Shown here piece after piece: positions 6,956 through 15,635 of a stretch of 57,462 nt of DNA. The DNA is from an uncultured bacterium (GTDB lineage: Bacteria > Patescibacteriota > Minisyncoccia > SW-4-49-11). A program made the position numbers and the translations under genes. The number at the start of each line of letters is the position of its first letter. Position 1 is the first letter of the stretch. The DNA is taken from positions 1 to 57,462 of the forward strand of contig CALMJI010000025.1 of NCBI GenBank assembly GCA_937864235.1, given 5' to 3'. Under the pieces are notes generated by a model that saw only the letters and a program-made list of their open reading frames with translations, did not search any database and was not told the origin of the DNA.

Positions 6956-9097
6956 ATGAAATATATAAAACATATCATTAGCAATAAATTAAAGGTTAGA
7001 AATCTTTTTATTGCAATTATACCTTTACTTACTTTCATAATAATGTCACCCAGACAAGCTAATGCTTTCAACCCTGTAGCTTGGATCGCTGACCAAACTA
7101 TAGGTTTTGCGGCAGCAAATTTTGTTGGGATGTTTAAAGGACTGTTTTTAATGTTATTAAACACAGTAGTGTCGCTTCTCACAAATGTAATGTCTTATCA
7201 AAATTTCTTTAGTAATGGTGTTAATGCTGGATGGGAAATTACTAGAAACTTTTCTAACCTTTTCTTTGCACTTATTTTACTAGTCATAGCTATTGCTACT
7301 GTATTACAGATTGGAGCATTAGATAATTATACAGCTAAGCGAATGTTACCTAACTTTATATTTGTCGCTTTATTTATAAATTTTAGTAAGGCTATAGTAG
7401 GACTACTTATAGATATTAGCCAAATTATAATGGTATCTTTTTATAATTCATTTGGACCTAATATGGCAAATATAATTGGAAATGCATCTAGAATAGCAGA
7501 AACTGGTGCAGAAACTAATACAGAAACTATGATGTTGAATATATTTACTATTGTTATTATAGCTATTTTGGTATTTGTACTATTATGGACAGCACTAATT
7601 CTGGCAATGAGAATAGTAAATCTATGGTTTATAATTATGTTAGCTCCCTTAGCTTTTATGGCTACCTTGATTCCAGGGTTAAAGTCAGTTAGTGATGATT
7701 GGAAAAATAAATTACAAGAATCATTAGTAACCGGACCAACCTTAATGTTTTTCCTATATTTAGCATTTTCTTTAATGAGTGTTGGTATTTCTGCCAATAC
7801 AGCTACAACTGGGGGGGATAATCTTATAAATAATGGGAATCTAATCAATTATGTCCTTGTAATAGGATTACTATTCTTAGCTAACACTACAGCAAGTAAG
7901 GCTGGACAAGCCGCCCCTCCTATACTCCAAAAAGCGGTAGGAGTAGCTGGAACTATTGCTACCTTTGGAATTGGTAAATATGTCGGAGCTGGAGGGTATG
8001 GGACAGGAACTATGATTAAAACTGGTATAAAAGGTACTGATAAGATTGCAGGGGGAGTTACTAATGTTGCTGGAGCTGTAGGTGGGGTAACTGGAATTAA
8101 AGCATTGCAAAACGCAAATCAAAAATATGAAAGTAAAAAGAGAGATTTGATAGAACAACAAAAAGAAGGGGTAGGATTCGTAGGAAGATTTCAAGGATTT
8201 TCAGCTGAAGGAAAAAAACGACAATTAGAAGATTTTGAGAAAGAGAAAGCTCTAAGATTATACAATCAAAATCAATTAGAAGAAAAAGGTAATGAAAGAT
8301 ACAAAAAAATAGCCGCTACTTTACAAGCTACAGCTTCTACAGAAGTCAAAGATGAATATAATGTAAAAAAACTAGGAGAACAAATGAAAGCTGCTCTGGA
8401 AGAGGGTGATAAATTCACTGCTATGGCAATAGCTACAAGAATATCAGAATTAAAAGGGTGGAATAAAATATTTACAGAAGGTGATTATAGTAAATATTCA
8501 GATCCATCTAATGGTTATGATACTGATGCTAAGCAACTTGATGCCTTCATGAATGATAATTTCGAGATTAAAGATAGTTCTGGGGCAGTTATAGATTCTA
8601 ATAAAACTATGAACAGCTTTAGAAGTAGACAAGCAAATATATTAAATGATAAAGGGGCTGGTAACTTTGCTGCTGGTTTAGCTGAAAGAAACGTATCTGA
8701 TCCCAACCTTTCTCCTTCTGCTAAAGCAGCAAAAGCTGGATTAGTAGGAGCTGGAGATATGGTTGCAAAAAATAATTCTATATTTAATAGAAAAATTAAA
8801 GTTACAGATTCATCAGGAAGAGAAATATATGAAGACCAGTTTGATATTAGTCAATTTGCTCCGATTATAGCAAATGAATCTTCACTCGACACTTTAGAAG
8901 ATCCAAAATCATGGAATAAATATGGAGGAATAAGAGCAAATATTATTAAAGAAATAAATAACTATTTATCTTTATATCAATCAGATCCAGCTGTAGCTCG
9001 TGCAAATTATCCAGAATTATCAGAAGTTGGTGAAAATAAATTAAAGGCTGCACTAAAAGGACTAGGTGGTAAAAATAGAATAACTTCATCTCCTTAA
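6956..9097 (+). CDS. VirB6/TrbL-like polytopic membrane protein
   Basis: The track starts at a TTG (6947); the ATG at 6956 in the genome's typical 'TATATG' context is preferred, giving 713 residues. After a signal-like helix ending 'RQANAF' there are about six membrane segments (within roughly 40-330), including 'LFFALILLVIAIATVLQIG' and 'FIIMLAPLAFMATLIPG', a pattern typical of VirB6/TrbL channel components and of the related proteins next to PrgI in Patescibacteria. The last 350 residues are soluble, charged and helical, an unusually long tail. Function as an inner-membrane channel is inferred from topology and neighbours, not from a catalytic motif. Confidence 0.6.
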   Translation: MKYIKHIISNKLKVRNLFIAIIPLLTFIIMSPRQANAFNPVAWIADQTIGFAAANFVGMFKGLFLMLLNTVVSLLTNVMSYQNFFSNGVNAGWEITRNFSNLFFALILLVIAIATVLQIGALDNYTAKRMLPNFIFVALFINFSKAIVGLLIDISQIIMVSFYNSFGPNMANIIGNASRIAETGAETNTETMMLNIFTIVIIAILVFVLLWTALILAMRIVNLWFIIMLAPLAFMATLIPGLKSVSDDWKNKLQESLVTGPTLMFFLYLAFSLMSVGISANTATTGGDNLINNGNLINYVLVIGLLFLANTTASKAGQAAPPILQKAVGVAGTIATFGIGKYVGAGGYGTGTMIKTGIKGTDKIAGGVTNVAGAVGGVTGIKALQNANQKYESKKRDLIEQQKEGVGFVGRFQGFSAEGKKRQLEDFEKEKALRLYNQNQLEEKGNERYKKIAATLQATASTEVKDEYNVKKLGEQMKAALEEGDKFTAMAIATRISELKGWNKIFTEGDYSKYSDPSNGYDTDAKQLDAFMNDNFEIKDSSGAVIDSNKTMNSFRSRQANILNDKGAGNFAAGLAERNVSDPNLSPSAKAAKAGLVGAGDMVAKNNSIFNRKIKVTDSSGREIYEDQFDISQFAPIIANESSLDTLEDPKSWNKYGGIRANIIKEINNYLSLYQSDPAVARANYPELSEVGENKLKAALKGLGGKNRITSSP

Positions 9098-9122
9098 TAA
9101 TATAAAAATAAAATATACCCCT

Positions 9123-10073
9123 ATGACCCTAGCCGAAATACAAGAAGAAGCCAAGATATTGATAAGCTCAGATAATGTGCCTGGATCTCTTGAATTTGCT
9201 GAGAAATTAGAAAAATCTATGTTTGATAATAATATTAGAGAAGCTAATCCTAATGCTTATCGAGAATTGTCTAAGATTATTTTTCAACTTTATGTGACGG
9301 CTATTCCGAATCTTGAAGATAAATTATTATTCAATATTATATCTTTTAACTTAATTGAGGCTTTGAATCCTATTTGGCCTTCTGAGAGGGATTTGGCCTC
9401 TCGTATTGAGAGTAAGTATTCTATTTATCCTATTGAGCTGATTAAGGAAATGATGCGAAAGGATTTATTGAGTTTAGTTGAGAATAATAATCAGCAAATT
9501 GGCAATATACCTCTCAGATTATCTCAAGATAATCCTCAGGCTAAGCCTACTATTGCTAATTGGATTGAATATTATAATAGAGCGACGGGTATGAATACTG
9601 CTGATAATTTCGCTAAGTCTAAATTTATTAGTGGAGATACTGTAGTTCAGACTTTGAGTCCAGCTGAGAAGGAGGCTCTTAGAAAAGTTTTATCTTTTTA
9701 TGATTATTTACAAAATGACGAGACTGTCTTGTATCAGGATTTATATAATGACAATAATAATATATCTGCTATTAATACTGAGCCAGTTCGTGAGGAGATT
9801 ATCAATCCGTCTATATCAAAACCTGTATTGAATCAATCACCTGCCCCAACTCAAACTAATAATACTGCAAATCCCCTACCTATACAATCTCCTTCACCCA
9901 CTACCCAATCCCCTGCTAATAATGGGATTGCCAATAACAATATACCTCAATTTAGCCCAAAACCTATACCTCGTATGCCAATACCTCAAAAGGCTTCATC
10001 TGCCCCGATTGTACTGACTGCTAAACCTACTCCAATTCCCAAAAATTTAGTAAACTTAAAGCAACCTGAATAA
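9123..10073 (+). CDS. Hypothetical soluble protein with Pro/Asn-rich tail, VirB6/PrgI cluster
   Basis: 316 residues, no signal peptide or membrane helix. The first about 210 residues are acidic and helical ('MTLAEIQEEAKILISS'). The last about 95 are Pro/Asn/Gln-rich and probably disordered ('PIPRMPIPQKASSAP'). It sits between the VirB6-like gene and the PrgI gene, 6 bases from the latter, where Patescibacteria clusters often have a small variable cytoplasmic protein. No domain is recognised. Codon use is somewhat richer in G than in its neighbours ('CCTCGTATGCC'). Confidence 0.55.
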   Translation: MTLAEIQEEAKILISSDNVPGSLEFAEKLEKSMFDNNIREANPNAYRELSKIIFQLYVTAIPNLEDKLLFNIISFNLIEALNPIWPSERDLASRIESKYSIYPIELIKEMMRKDLLSLVENNNQQIGNIPLRLSQDNPQAKPTIANWIEYYNRATGMNTADNFAKSKFISGDTVVQTLSPAEKEALRKVLSFYDYLQNDETVLYQDLYNDNNNISAINTEPVREEIINPSISKPVLNQSPAPTQTNNTANPLPIQSPSPTTQSPANNGIANNNIPQFSPKPIPRMPIPQKASSAPIVLTAKPTPIPKNLVNLKQPE

Positions 10074-10079
10074 ATTAAT

Positions 10080-10523
10080 ATGCAACAATATAATATTCCA
10101 CAATTTGTTGATTCTGAAGATAAGATTTTTGGCCCTGTTACTATTAGGCAATTTGCAATTTTAGCTATTGGAGTGGTAATTGGAGGTTTTTTATGGTTTT
10201 TCTTACAATCTAATATAGTAATATTCTTTTTGGCAGTAGCTCCTGTTGCTGGTGCTACTTTTGCTTTTGCTTTTTTCAAAATCAATGGTCAAAACTTTGA
10301 TATTTTTCTTACTAATATTGTAATTTATATTATAAAACCCACTTTATTTTTATGGTCTCGTGATACTGATCCGACTAGATCAGTGATAAAAATGACTATT
10401 CAAAAGAAAAAGGCTTCCTATATGAGAGAAAAGAATGAATATAGTCAATCTAGAGTGGAAGAGGTAGCATGGACTTTGGATACTTATGGGGAGAAAACTG
10501 TAATTCAGGATATGTCTGAATAA
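10080..10523 (+). CDS. PrgI family membrane protein
   Basis: 147 residues. The opening 'MQQYNIPQFVDSEDKIFGP' and two close membrane helices ('FAILAIGVVIGGFLWFFLQ', 'IVIFFLAVAPVAGATFAFA') are the PrgI/PF12666 pattern, a small partner of the VirB4/TraC ATPase in Gram-positive and CPR type IV secretion systems. In most such clusters the VirB4-like ATPase follows directly. Here the operon stops and a convergent gene ends 5 bases away, so the ATPase must be elsewhere or missing. Confidence 0.8.
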   Translation: MQQYNIPQFVDSEDKIFGPVTIRQFAILAIGVVIGGFLWFFLQSNIVIFFLAVAPVAGATFAFAFFKINGQNFDIFLTNIVIYIIKPTLFLWSRDTDPTRSVIKMTIQKKKASYMREKNEYSQSRVEEVAWTLDTYGEKTVIQDMSE

Positions 10524-10528
10524 ATTGA

Positions 10529-10843
10529 TTATTCTTGGTTTTGCTCTAAATCTAGCTTTATATCTTTAGTATCTATGTCTGTTTGAGAATCTTGATTTTG
10601 ACCACTTTCTTGCTCTAATATTTCAGTTATTTCTTGTAATTCTGTTGTATTAGATTCATTACCTGTGTCAATATCATCTGTTAATTCTGAAAATTCTGGC
10701 ATATCTACTTCTGGAATTGGGTTAGAGATTGATATTTGGTTAAAATTAATTATCATTGACCAAATAAAAGCACCTACAATTATTATCCCTCCTATAATAG
10801 TAAGAATAATAAACTTTTGTTTTTTGTTGAGTTTATCTATCAT
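10529..10843 (-). CDS. Single-pass membrane protein with acidic tail
   Basis: 104 residues: basic N-terminus 'MIDKLNKKQK', one membrane helix (about 12-31), then a highly acidic, Gln/Asp/Glu-rich tail (net negative, no Cys) that contains 'ELQEITEILEQES', loosely like the tail motif of the DUF805 and ExoD proteins further right. It lies 5 bases behind the PKD-like gene and ends head-on against the PrgI gene. No family is recognised. Confidence 0.55.
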   Translation of the reverse strand: MIDKLNKKQKFIILTIIGGIIIVGAFIWSMIINFNQISISNPIPEVDMPEFSELTDDIDTGNESNTTELQEITEILEQESGQNQDSQTDIDTKDIKLDLEQNQE

Positions 10844-10848
10844 TTATA

Positions 10849-12066
10849 TTATTGATTAGATACTTTATTTAATTTACTGTGATTTGACATTACTATTATC
10901 ATTACTCCCATTATAGATAATATGCCAAGTCCAAGATATCTATCATTTTTGAAGTAATCTAATCTACTTGCTTTAGCTAGATTGGCATCTACTGGAGTTG
11001 ATGTTTTATCTTTATTGATTATAAATGACTTTATTGCGGGGGCATCTTTACCATTAGCATCTTTCACTACTATATCTACTTTATAAGATTGATTTGGATC
11101 AATATCTAATACAAGTGAGTTGCTGTTACCCTCTTGTACCTTATCATTAATTCTATAGGTATAGGATAATTTCGCATTTTGACTGGAGTTTAGAACATCG
11201 CTTGATATTAATAGTTGAATGGATTCACTAATATTGATCTCTTCACTAAAATCAATTGGAGAATTATTTTTATTATTTACCAAGGATACTCTGATTTCTG
11301 GTTCTTTGATTTCAATAGTATTGTTCCCATAATATTTTATATAACCACTTAATCTATCTCTAGCTATAGCCTCTATAAAGTAACTCTGTTTATATCCTTT
11401 ATTTTCTGTAAATGTAATTTTGTTATTATTAGTCTCTACTGTCTCCCCATCTACTTTCCATTCTATTGCATATTGTGATATTGGTAATTCAGTAGTAGCT
11501 GTAATTATATCTCCTTTACCTGGATTCAAAGGTCTATAATCAAGAGACAATTTATTATAAATATCTAAAACTATACTTCCTGTTTTGATTACTCCTGAAG
11601 AATTGACTGCTACTTCTATCTGATAGGTTCCTGATTCTGTAAAGTCATAAAAAAAGGCTGATTTATTGATATCTTTTAGTTCTATGATTACCTTATCTCC
11701 CCTTTTGATTCTCCAAGTATATTCGGCTCCATCAAATCTAAAGCTTTTATCTATATGATAATTTACTGTTGCAAAATCAATTTTTTGTCTAGTAAATAAG
11801 TATTTATTTTTGATAACTAACTTTATTTCTCCTGTAGATGATTTATCTGTGTAGTAACTATCAGCAAAACTTTGTTTAATATAGGCATCAATTAGAGCAT
11901 TAGCCTCATCTTGGGTTTTGGGGTCATTGTTTATGGAGTTTGCTAAATTGGGAGTATTAGTTGCTGTTGAATCTATAGTTGTATCAGTCTGAGCTATAGC
12001 TAAACTTGTAACAGTCAAGTTAATAATAGCAATTAGTATAATTATTATAATATTTCTATATTTCAT
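10849..12066 (-). CDS. Surface protein with PKD/Ig-like beta-sandwich repeats and C-terminal membrane anchor
   Basis: 405 residues. Signal peptide (about 1-26, ending 'SLAIAQ'), then three or more beta-rich segments of about 85-90 residues with PKD-like phrases such as 'FTESGTYQIEVAV' and 'YTWRIKRGDKV', then a membrane helix near residues 376-396 ('LGLGILSIMGVMIIVMSN') and a short basic tail. This is the architecture of an exported, membrane-anchored surface protein. It is flanked by two other membrane genes on the same strand, next to the secretion-like cluster, with which it may function. Confidence 0.6.
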   Translation of the reverse strand: MKYRNIIIIILIAIINLTVTSLAIAQTDTTIDSTATNTPNLANSINNDPKTQDEANALIDAYIKQSFADSYYTDKSSTGEIKLVIKNKYLFTRQKIDFATVNYHIDKSFRFDGAEYTWRIKRGDKVIIELKDINKSAFFYDFTESGTYQIEVAVNSSGVIKTGSIVLDIYNKLSLDYRPLNPGKGDIITATTELPISQYAIEWKVDGETVETNNNKITFTENKGYKQSYFIEAIARDRLSGYIKYYGNNTIEIKEPEIRVSLVNNKNNSPIDFSEEINISESIQLLISSDVLNSSQNAKLSYTYRINDKVQEGNSNSLVLDIDPNQSYKVDIVVKDANGKDAPAIKSFIINKDKTSTPVDANLAKASRLDYFKNDRYLGLGILSIMGVMIIVMSNHSKLNKVSNQ

Positions 12067-12121
12067 ATATGATTAAGTATTTGATAAGATTATAACATAT
12101 TTTAAATTTTTAGAATAGTGT

Positions 12122-13324
12122 TTATTTTTTAGATAATGTTTTTAATTTTTGATCACTAATTGACTGATTCTGGGAAGTTCTTGTGAATTGTCTGATGTTA
12201 TTAGTGGCTACTTTGTCATTATCAAAATTATTATCTTTTGGGTATGATACAGGTTTGGATATATCCCTCAATACTTGAGTTTTGGCAGGTCTAATATTAT
12301 TAGTTGGTAATTGTCTATTTTGTAATTTATCCTCATCTTCATACTCTAAAAATTGTGGAATATTTCCAATTAATTGCCCCCCCATGTAAGCTGTATTACC
12401 AGTTACTGACTTAATATTAGCTAATTTGTTATTATTTTGTGTCTGTATAGGTTGAGTTCCTTCTCCTACTACTTGCCTACTAAATGGTCTTATATTATTG
12501 GCGGCTGAATTTCCAATCTCTAAATTAATATCTTTTTGTCGTGGTACAGATTGCCCAGTCTCACTTGGTACTTTTCTTCTAAATGGGCGAATATTATTAG
12601 CCGCCGTTTTTCTAACATCTTGATTCATATCTCTTTGTTTTATAACAGATTGAGCTCTATTTCCAGCTAATCGTCTCTTACTAGTTGTCCTTATATTATT
12701 CGCAGATTGTTTGCTAACATCTCTATTGTTATTTCTGGATTTATATTTTCCAATGCCTCCGATTCTCAATGAACCTCGCCACCTAGCTAAGGACTTTTCA
12801 AATTCTTCGTTTCTAAGTTTTAACTCATTGGCTGTTTTACGATGTTCTCTCAAGTGCAAATTAGCCTTAATAGTCCAAGATGGAGAAAAATCACCAAGCC
12901 AAGGTACTAATTCTACCGCACTTGTAAAAATCGAGTATTGAATCTTCTTTACAGTAAAGTCAATCACATAATTTGAGAATTTATCTAACATATATTGATT
13001 AATTTTTTGAGTTTGACGAGCCAAATTCTGGGCTATTGGATTATTGGACATTCCTGAACTTTTGGATAATCTCATCATTTCCCTAATTCTCTTAACCTGA
13101 TATAGTCTAAAATTAACATTATATATTTTGACATATCCTTGATAAATAATACAAAATGTCAAATCTGTCAGGAAGGCCAAAACATCTATAACTGGTGAAG
13201 CTGCTACTGCAAAAGCTTGTACTGCTGGAATCAAACCTATAATGAATAATATAAACCCAATAGCATCCCACACTATGGCAAATCCAAGATTTATATACAA
13301 CCACATTCCACTTAACGGCTTCAT
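12122..13324 (-). CDS. Membrane protein with about 33-residue NNIR repeats
   Basis: 400 residues. Two hydrophobic segments lie within about residues 8-65, followed by a basic region and then a low-complexity half. There 'NNIR' recurs five times (for example 'AANNIRPFRRKV', 'AANNIRPFSRQV', 'TNNIRPAKTQV'), mostly at about 33-residue spacing, each followed by a Gln/Asn/Lys-rich linker. Repeats 3 and 4 are separated by an unrelated insert. The tail is probably cytoplasmic and disordered. No family is recognised. The start is convincing: ATG in the usual AT-rich context, with a divergent promoter region shared with glyA. Confidence 0.6.
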   Translation of the reverse strand: MKPLSGMWLYINLGFAIVWDAIGFILFIIGLIPAVQAFAVAASPVIDVLAFLTDLTFCIIYQGYVKIYNVNFRLYQVKRIREMMRLSKSSGMSNNPIAQNLARQTQKINQYMLDKFSNYVIDFTVKKIQYSIFTSAVELVPWLGDFSPSWTIKANLHLREHRKTANELKLRNEEFEKSLARWRGSLRIGGIGKYKSRNNNRDVSKQSANNIRTTSKRRLAGNRAQSVIKQRDMNQDVRKTAANNIRPFRRKVPSETGQSVPRQKDINLEIGNSAANNIRPFSRQVVGEGTQPIQTQNNNKLANIKSVTGNTAYMGGQLIGNIPQFLEYEDEDKLQNRQLPTNNIRPAKTQVLRDISKPVSYPKDNNFDNDKVATNNIRQFTRTSQNQSISDQKLKTLSKK

Positions 13325-13423
13325 TTATGTAATTTATTTCTCATATATGAATATTATACCACATTAATTGGTATAATATTAGATATTTTGTTATAATATT
13401 ACTATATATAATATGACAATAAA
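13325..13423. promoter_or_regulatory. Divergent promoter region between the NNIR-repeat gene and glyA
   Basis: TATAAT occurs on the plus strand at 13372-13377 and 13392-13397 (towards glyA) and on the minus strand at 13353-13358 (towards the NNIR-repeat gene). Possible -35 boxes are weak. Leaders would be about 20 bases long on both sides. Confidence 0.5.
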
Positions 13424-14632
13424 ATGAGTAAAGTTTTAGATTTAATCCAACAAGAAACCAACAGACAAGCTAATACTATTAGATTGATAGCTTCTGAGAA
13501 TTATGCTTCTCCAGAGATATTGACAGCTTTAGGTTCAAGTCTTACTAATAAATACAGTGAAGGTTATCCACAACATAGATATTATGAGGGACAAGAATTC
13601 ATAGATCAGATTGAGTTAATAGCTATTGAAAACGCTAAAAAATTATTCAAATCTAAATTTGCCAATGTTCAAGCTTATTCAGGTAGTCCTGCAAATTTAG
13701 CTGTATATTTGGCTTTATTACAGCCTGGAGATACAATTTTAGGATTAGCCCTATCATCTGGAGGTCATCTAACTCATGGACATAAGGTTAGTATATCTGG
13801 TAAATGGCTCAATTCTATTAGTTATGGGCTTACTACTGATGGGTATATTAATTATGATCAGATTGAAAAATTAGCTCAAGAGCATAAACCAAAACTAATA
13901 ATCTCAGGACATTCTGCCTATCCTAGGCAGGTTGACTTCAAAAGAATTGGAGAAATTGCCAAAAGTATAGGAGCTTATCATTTAGCTGATATCTCTCATA
14001 TATCTGGATTAGTAGCTACTGGGTTGCATCCACACCCATTTCCATATGCAGATATAATCACAACAACAACTCATAAAATTCTCAGAGGACCTAGAGGTGC
14101 ATTAATTTTAACTAACGATCCAGAATTAGCTCAAAAAGTAGACAAAGCCGTATTCCCTGGATTACAAGGTGGCCCACATAACAATAATATTGCTGGGATT
14201 GCTATTGCCTTAGAGTACGACCTAAAACCAGAATATACAGATTATTGTAAACAAGTCATCACTAATGCTAAGGCTCTGTCTAAGGCTATGCAAAACAGAG
14301 ATTTTGAAATTGTCTCAGGGGGTACTGAGAATCATTTATTATTAGTAGATTTACGCAATAAAAATATTGATGGAGACACTTTATCCAAAGCTCTCAATAA
14401 GGTAAATATAGAGACTAATAAGAATACTATACCTTTTGACACTGCCTCTCCTTTCAAACCAAATGGAATAAGATTAGGTACTCCTGCTGTGACAACTCTA
14501 GGCTTAAAAGAGCAAGATATGGAGACAATTTCAGAATTTATTAGTCAAGTTGTAAATAACATAGATAACCAATCTCAATTAGAGAAAATCAAGACTCAAG
14601 TTATCGAATTTATAAGTAAATTTAAGTACTAA
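13424..14632 (+). CDS. glyA: Serine hydroxymethyltransferase
   Basis: 402 residues. PLP enzyme converting serine plus tetrahydrofolate to glycine and 5,10-methylene-THF. Visible are the N-terminal 'LIASENYAS' and 'KYSEGYPQHRYYEGQE', the PLP-lysine motif 'TTTTHKILRGPRG' (Lys about 218) and the folate-side 'GGTENHLLLVDL'. Length is a little shorter than the usual 415-420. It is followed after 7 bases by folD, so the two consecutive steps of one-carbon metabolism are co-transcribed; this is one of the few biosynthetic routes often kept in small CPR genomes. Confidence 0.95.
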   Translation: MSKVLDLIQQETNRQANTIRLIASENYASPEILTALGSSLTNKYSEGYPQHRYYEGQEFIDQIELIAIENAKKLFKSKFANVQAYSGSPANLAVYLALLQPGDTILGLALSSGGHLTHGHKVSISGKWLNSISYGLTTDGYINYDQIEKLAQEHKPKLIISGHSAYPRQVDFKRIGEIAKSIGAYHLADISHISGLVATGLHPHPFPYADIITTTTHKILRGPRGALILTNDPELAQKVDKAVFPGLQGGPHNNNIAGIAIALEYDLKPEYTDYCKQVITNAKALSKAMQNRDFEIVSGGTENHLLLVDLRNKNIDGDTLSKALNKVNIETNKNTIPFDTASPFKPNGIRLGTPAVTTLGLKEQDMETISEFISQVVNNIDNQSQLEKIKTQVIEFISKFKY

Positions 14633-14639
14633 TATAAAT

Positions 14640-15476
14640 ATGAATTTATTAACTGCTAAGCCAATTATTGAGAGTATTATCCCCACTATTCCAGAAGGGC
14701 TTAATCTAGCTGTAGTTCTAGTTGGAGATGATATGGCATCTCAAGTCTATATTGAGAAGAAATCTCAAGCCCTCAAAGAGGTTGGGGGTAATCTCAAATT
14801 ATGCCAATATCCCGTCAATATAGAGCAAGAAGAATTAATTCAGCATATTCAAAACTTAAATCAAGATGCTGGCATTGATGGGATTATAGTACAATTACCT
14901 CTACCCCCATTTATAGAAGAGCATAAAGTACTCAATGCAATTCACCCGATGAAAGATGCTGATGGACTTACTGACTATTGGTTAGGTAAATTATTCCAAA
15001 GCCGAATTAGTCAGAATCTAGCTCCAATCATCCCAGCCACTCCTAGAGGTATTATTCTTCTATTTGATTATTATAATATTGATTTGGTTGGAAAAACTGT
15101 CTTAATACTCAATGATAGTGTATTAGTCGGTAAGCCCTTAGCCACAATCTTACCAGCCTATGGGGCAACCCCGATTCTAGCTCATAAGAATACTAAAAAT
15201 TTAGCAAACTTACTAGAATTATCAGATATTATAGTCTCCGCTACTGGTAATTCTAAAGTTTTAGAAAATATAAAGTTTAGAGAAAATCAGATTATTATTG
15301 ATGTAGGGATACTGAGAGATGAACATAATAAAGTTCGTGGAGATATATATCATCATGACTTAAAATTCCAAGGACAAATTACTCCAGTTCCAGGAGGAGT
15401 AGGGCCTCTAACTGTTTGGGCACTTATTCACAATTTAGCTAATTTAAAGAAATTAAAGTCCGGTGAAATTAAATAA
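14640..15476 (+). CDS. folD: Bifunctional methylene-THF dehydrogenase / methenyl-THF cyclohydrolase
   Basis: 278 residues. It turns methylene-THF into formyl-THF, feeding purine synthesis and formyl-Met-tRNA. The catalytic Tyr/Lys pair is visible as 'YIEKK' (Y37, K41), the substrate motif as 'MKDADGL', the NADP site around 'VGKPLATIL', and the C-terminal signature 'PVPGGVGPLTVWAL'. Length is normal. It is the second gene of the glyA-folD unit. The next feature downstream is a tRNA-Ile on the opposite strand. Confidence 0.95.
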   Translation: MNLLTAKPIIESIIPTIPEGLNLAVVLVGDDMASQVYIEKKSQALKEVGGNLKLCQYPVNIEQEELIQHIQNLNQDAGIDGIIVQLPLPPFIEEHKVLNAIHPMKDADGLTDYWLGKLFQSRISQNLAPIIPATPRGIILLFDYYNIDLVGKTVLILNDSVLVGKPLATILPAYGATPILAHKNTKNLANLLELSDIIVSATGNSKVLENIKFRENQIIIDVGILRDEHNKVRGDIYHHDLKFQGQITPVPGGVGPLTVWALIHNLANLKKLKSGEIK

Positions 15477-15497
15477 TACTTTTATTTTGAATTAGTG

Positions 15498-15571
15498 TGC
15501 GCATGCCATGACTTGAACATGGGACCTCTACATTATCAGTGTAGCGCTCTAACCAGCTGAGCTACACGCGC
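15498..15571 (-). tRNA. tRNA-Ile (GAT)
   Basis: On the minus strand: acceptor GCGCGTG / CATGCGC (one G-U pair), D arm 'GCTCAGCTGGTTAGAGC', anticodon stem CTACA/TGTAG with loop CTGATAA (anticodon GAT), T arm CCATG TTCAAGT CATGG. 74 bases, discriminator A; CCA is not encoded. Confidence 0.95.
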
Positions 15572-15580
15572 TTACAAAAT

Positions 15581-15635
15581 ATATGATATCACATATTCTT
15601 GTGTTTTGCAAGATGTGATATCATATGTTTTTATT
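15581..15635. terminator. Long inverted repeat between tRNA-Ile and the surface-protein gene
   Basis: 'ATATGATATCACAT' (15581-15594) and 'ATGTGATATCATAT' (15613-15626) form a perfect 14-bp stem, with a second small stem CTTG/CAAG in the loop. On the plus strand it is followed by T5, so it can stop folD transcripts; on the minus strand a weaker T-rich run follows, and it could stop the 15631 gene. Confidence 0.65.

Noticed and set aside
7441-8194. Minus-strand ORFs 7441-7848 and 7877-8194 inside the VirB6-like gene
   Set aside because: Shadows of the plus-strand gene with no start context or homology signal; the plus-strand protein has clear membrane topology.
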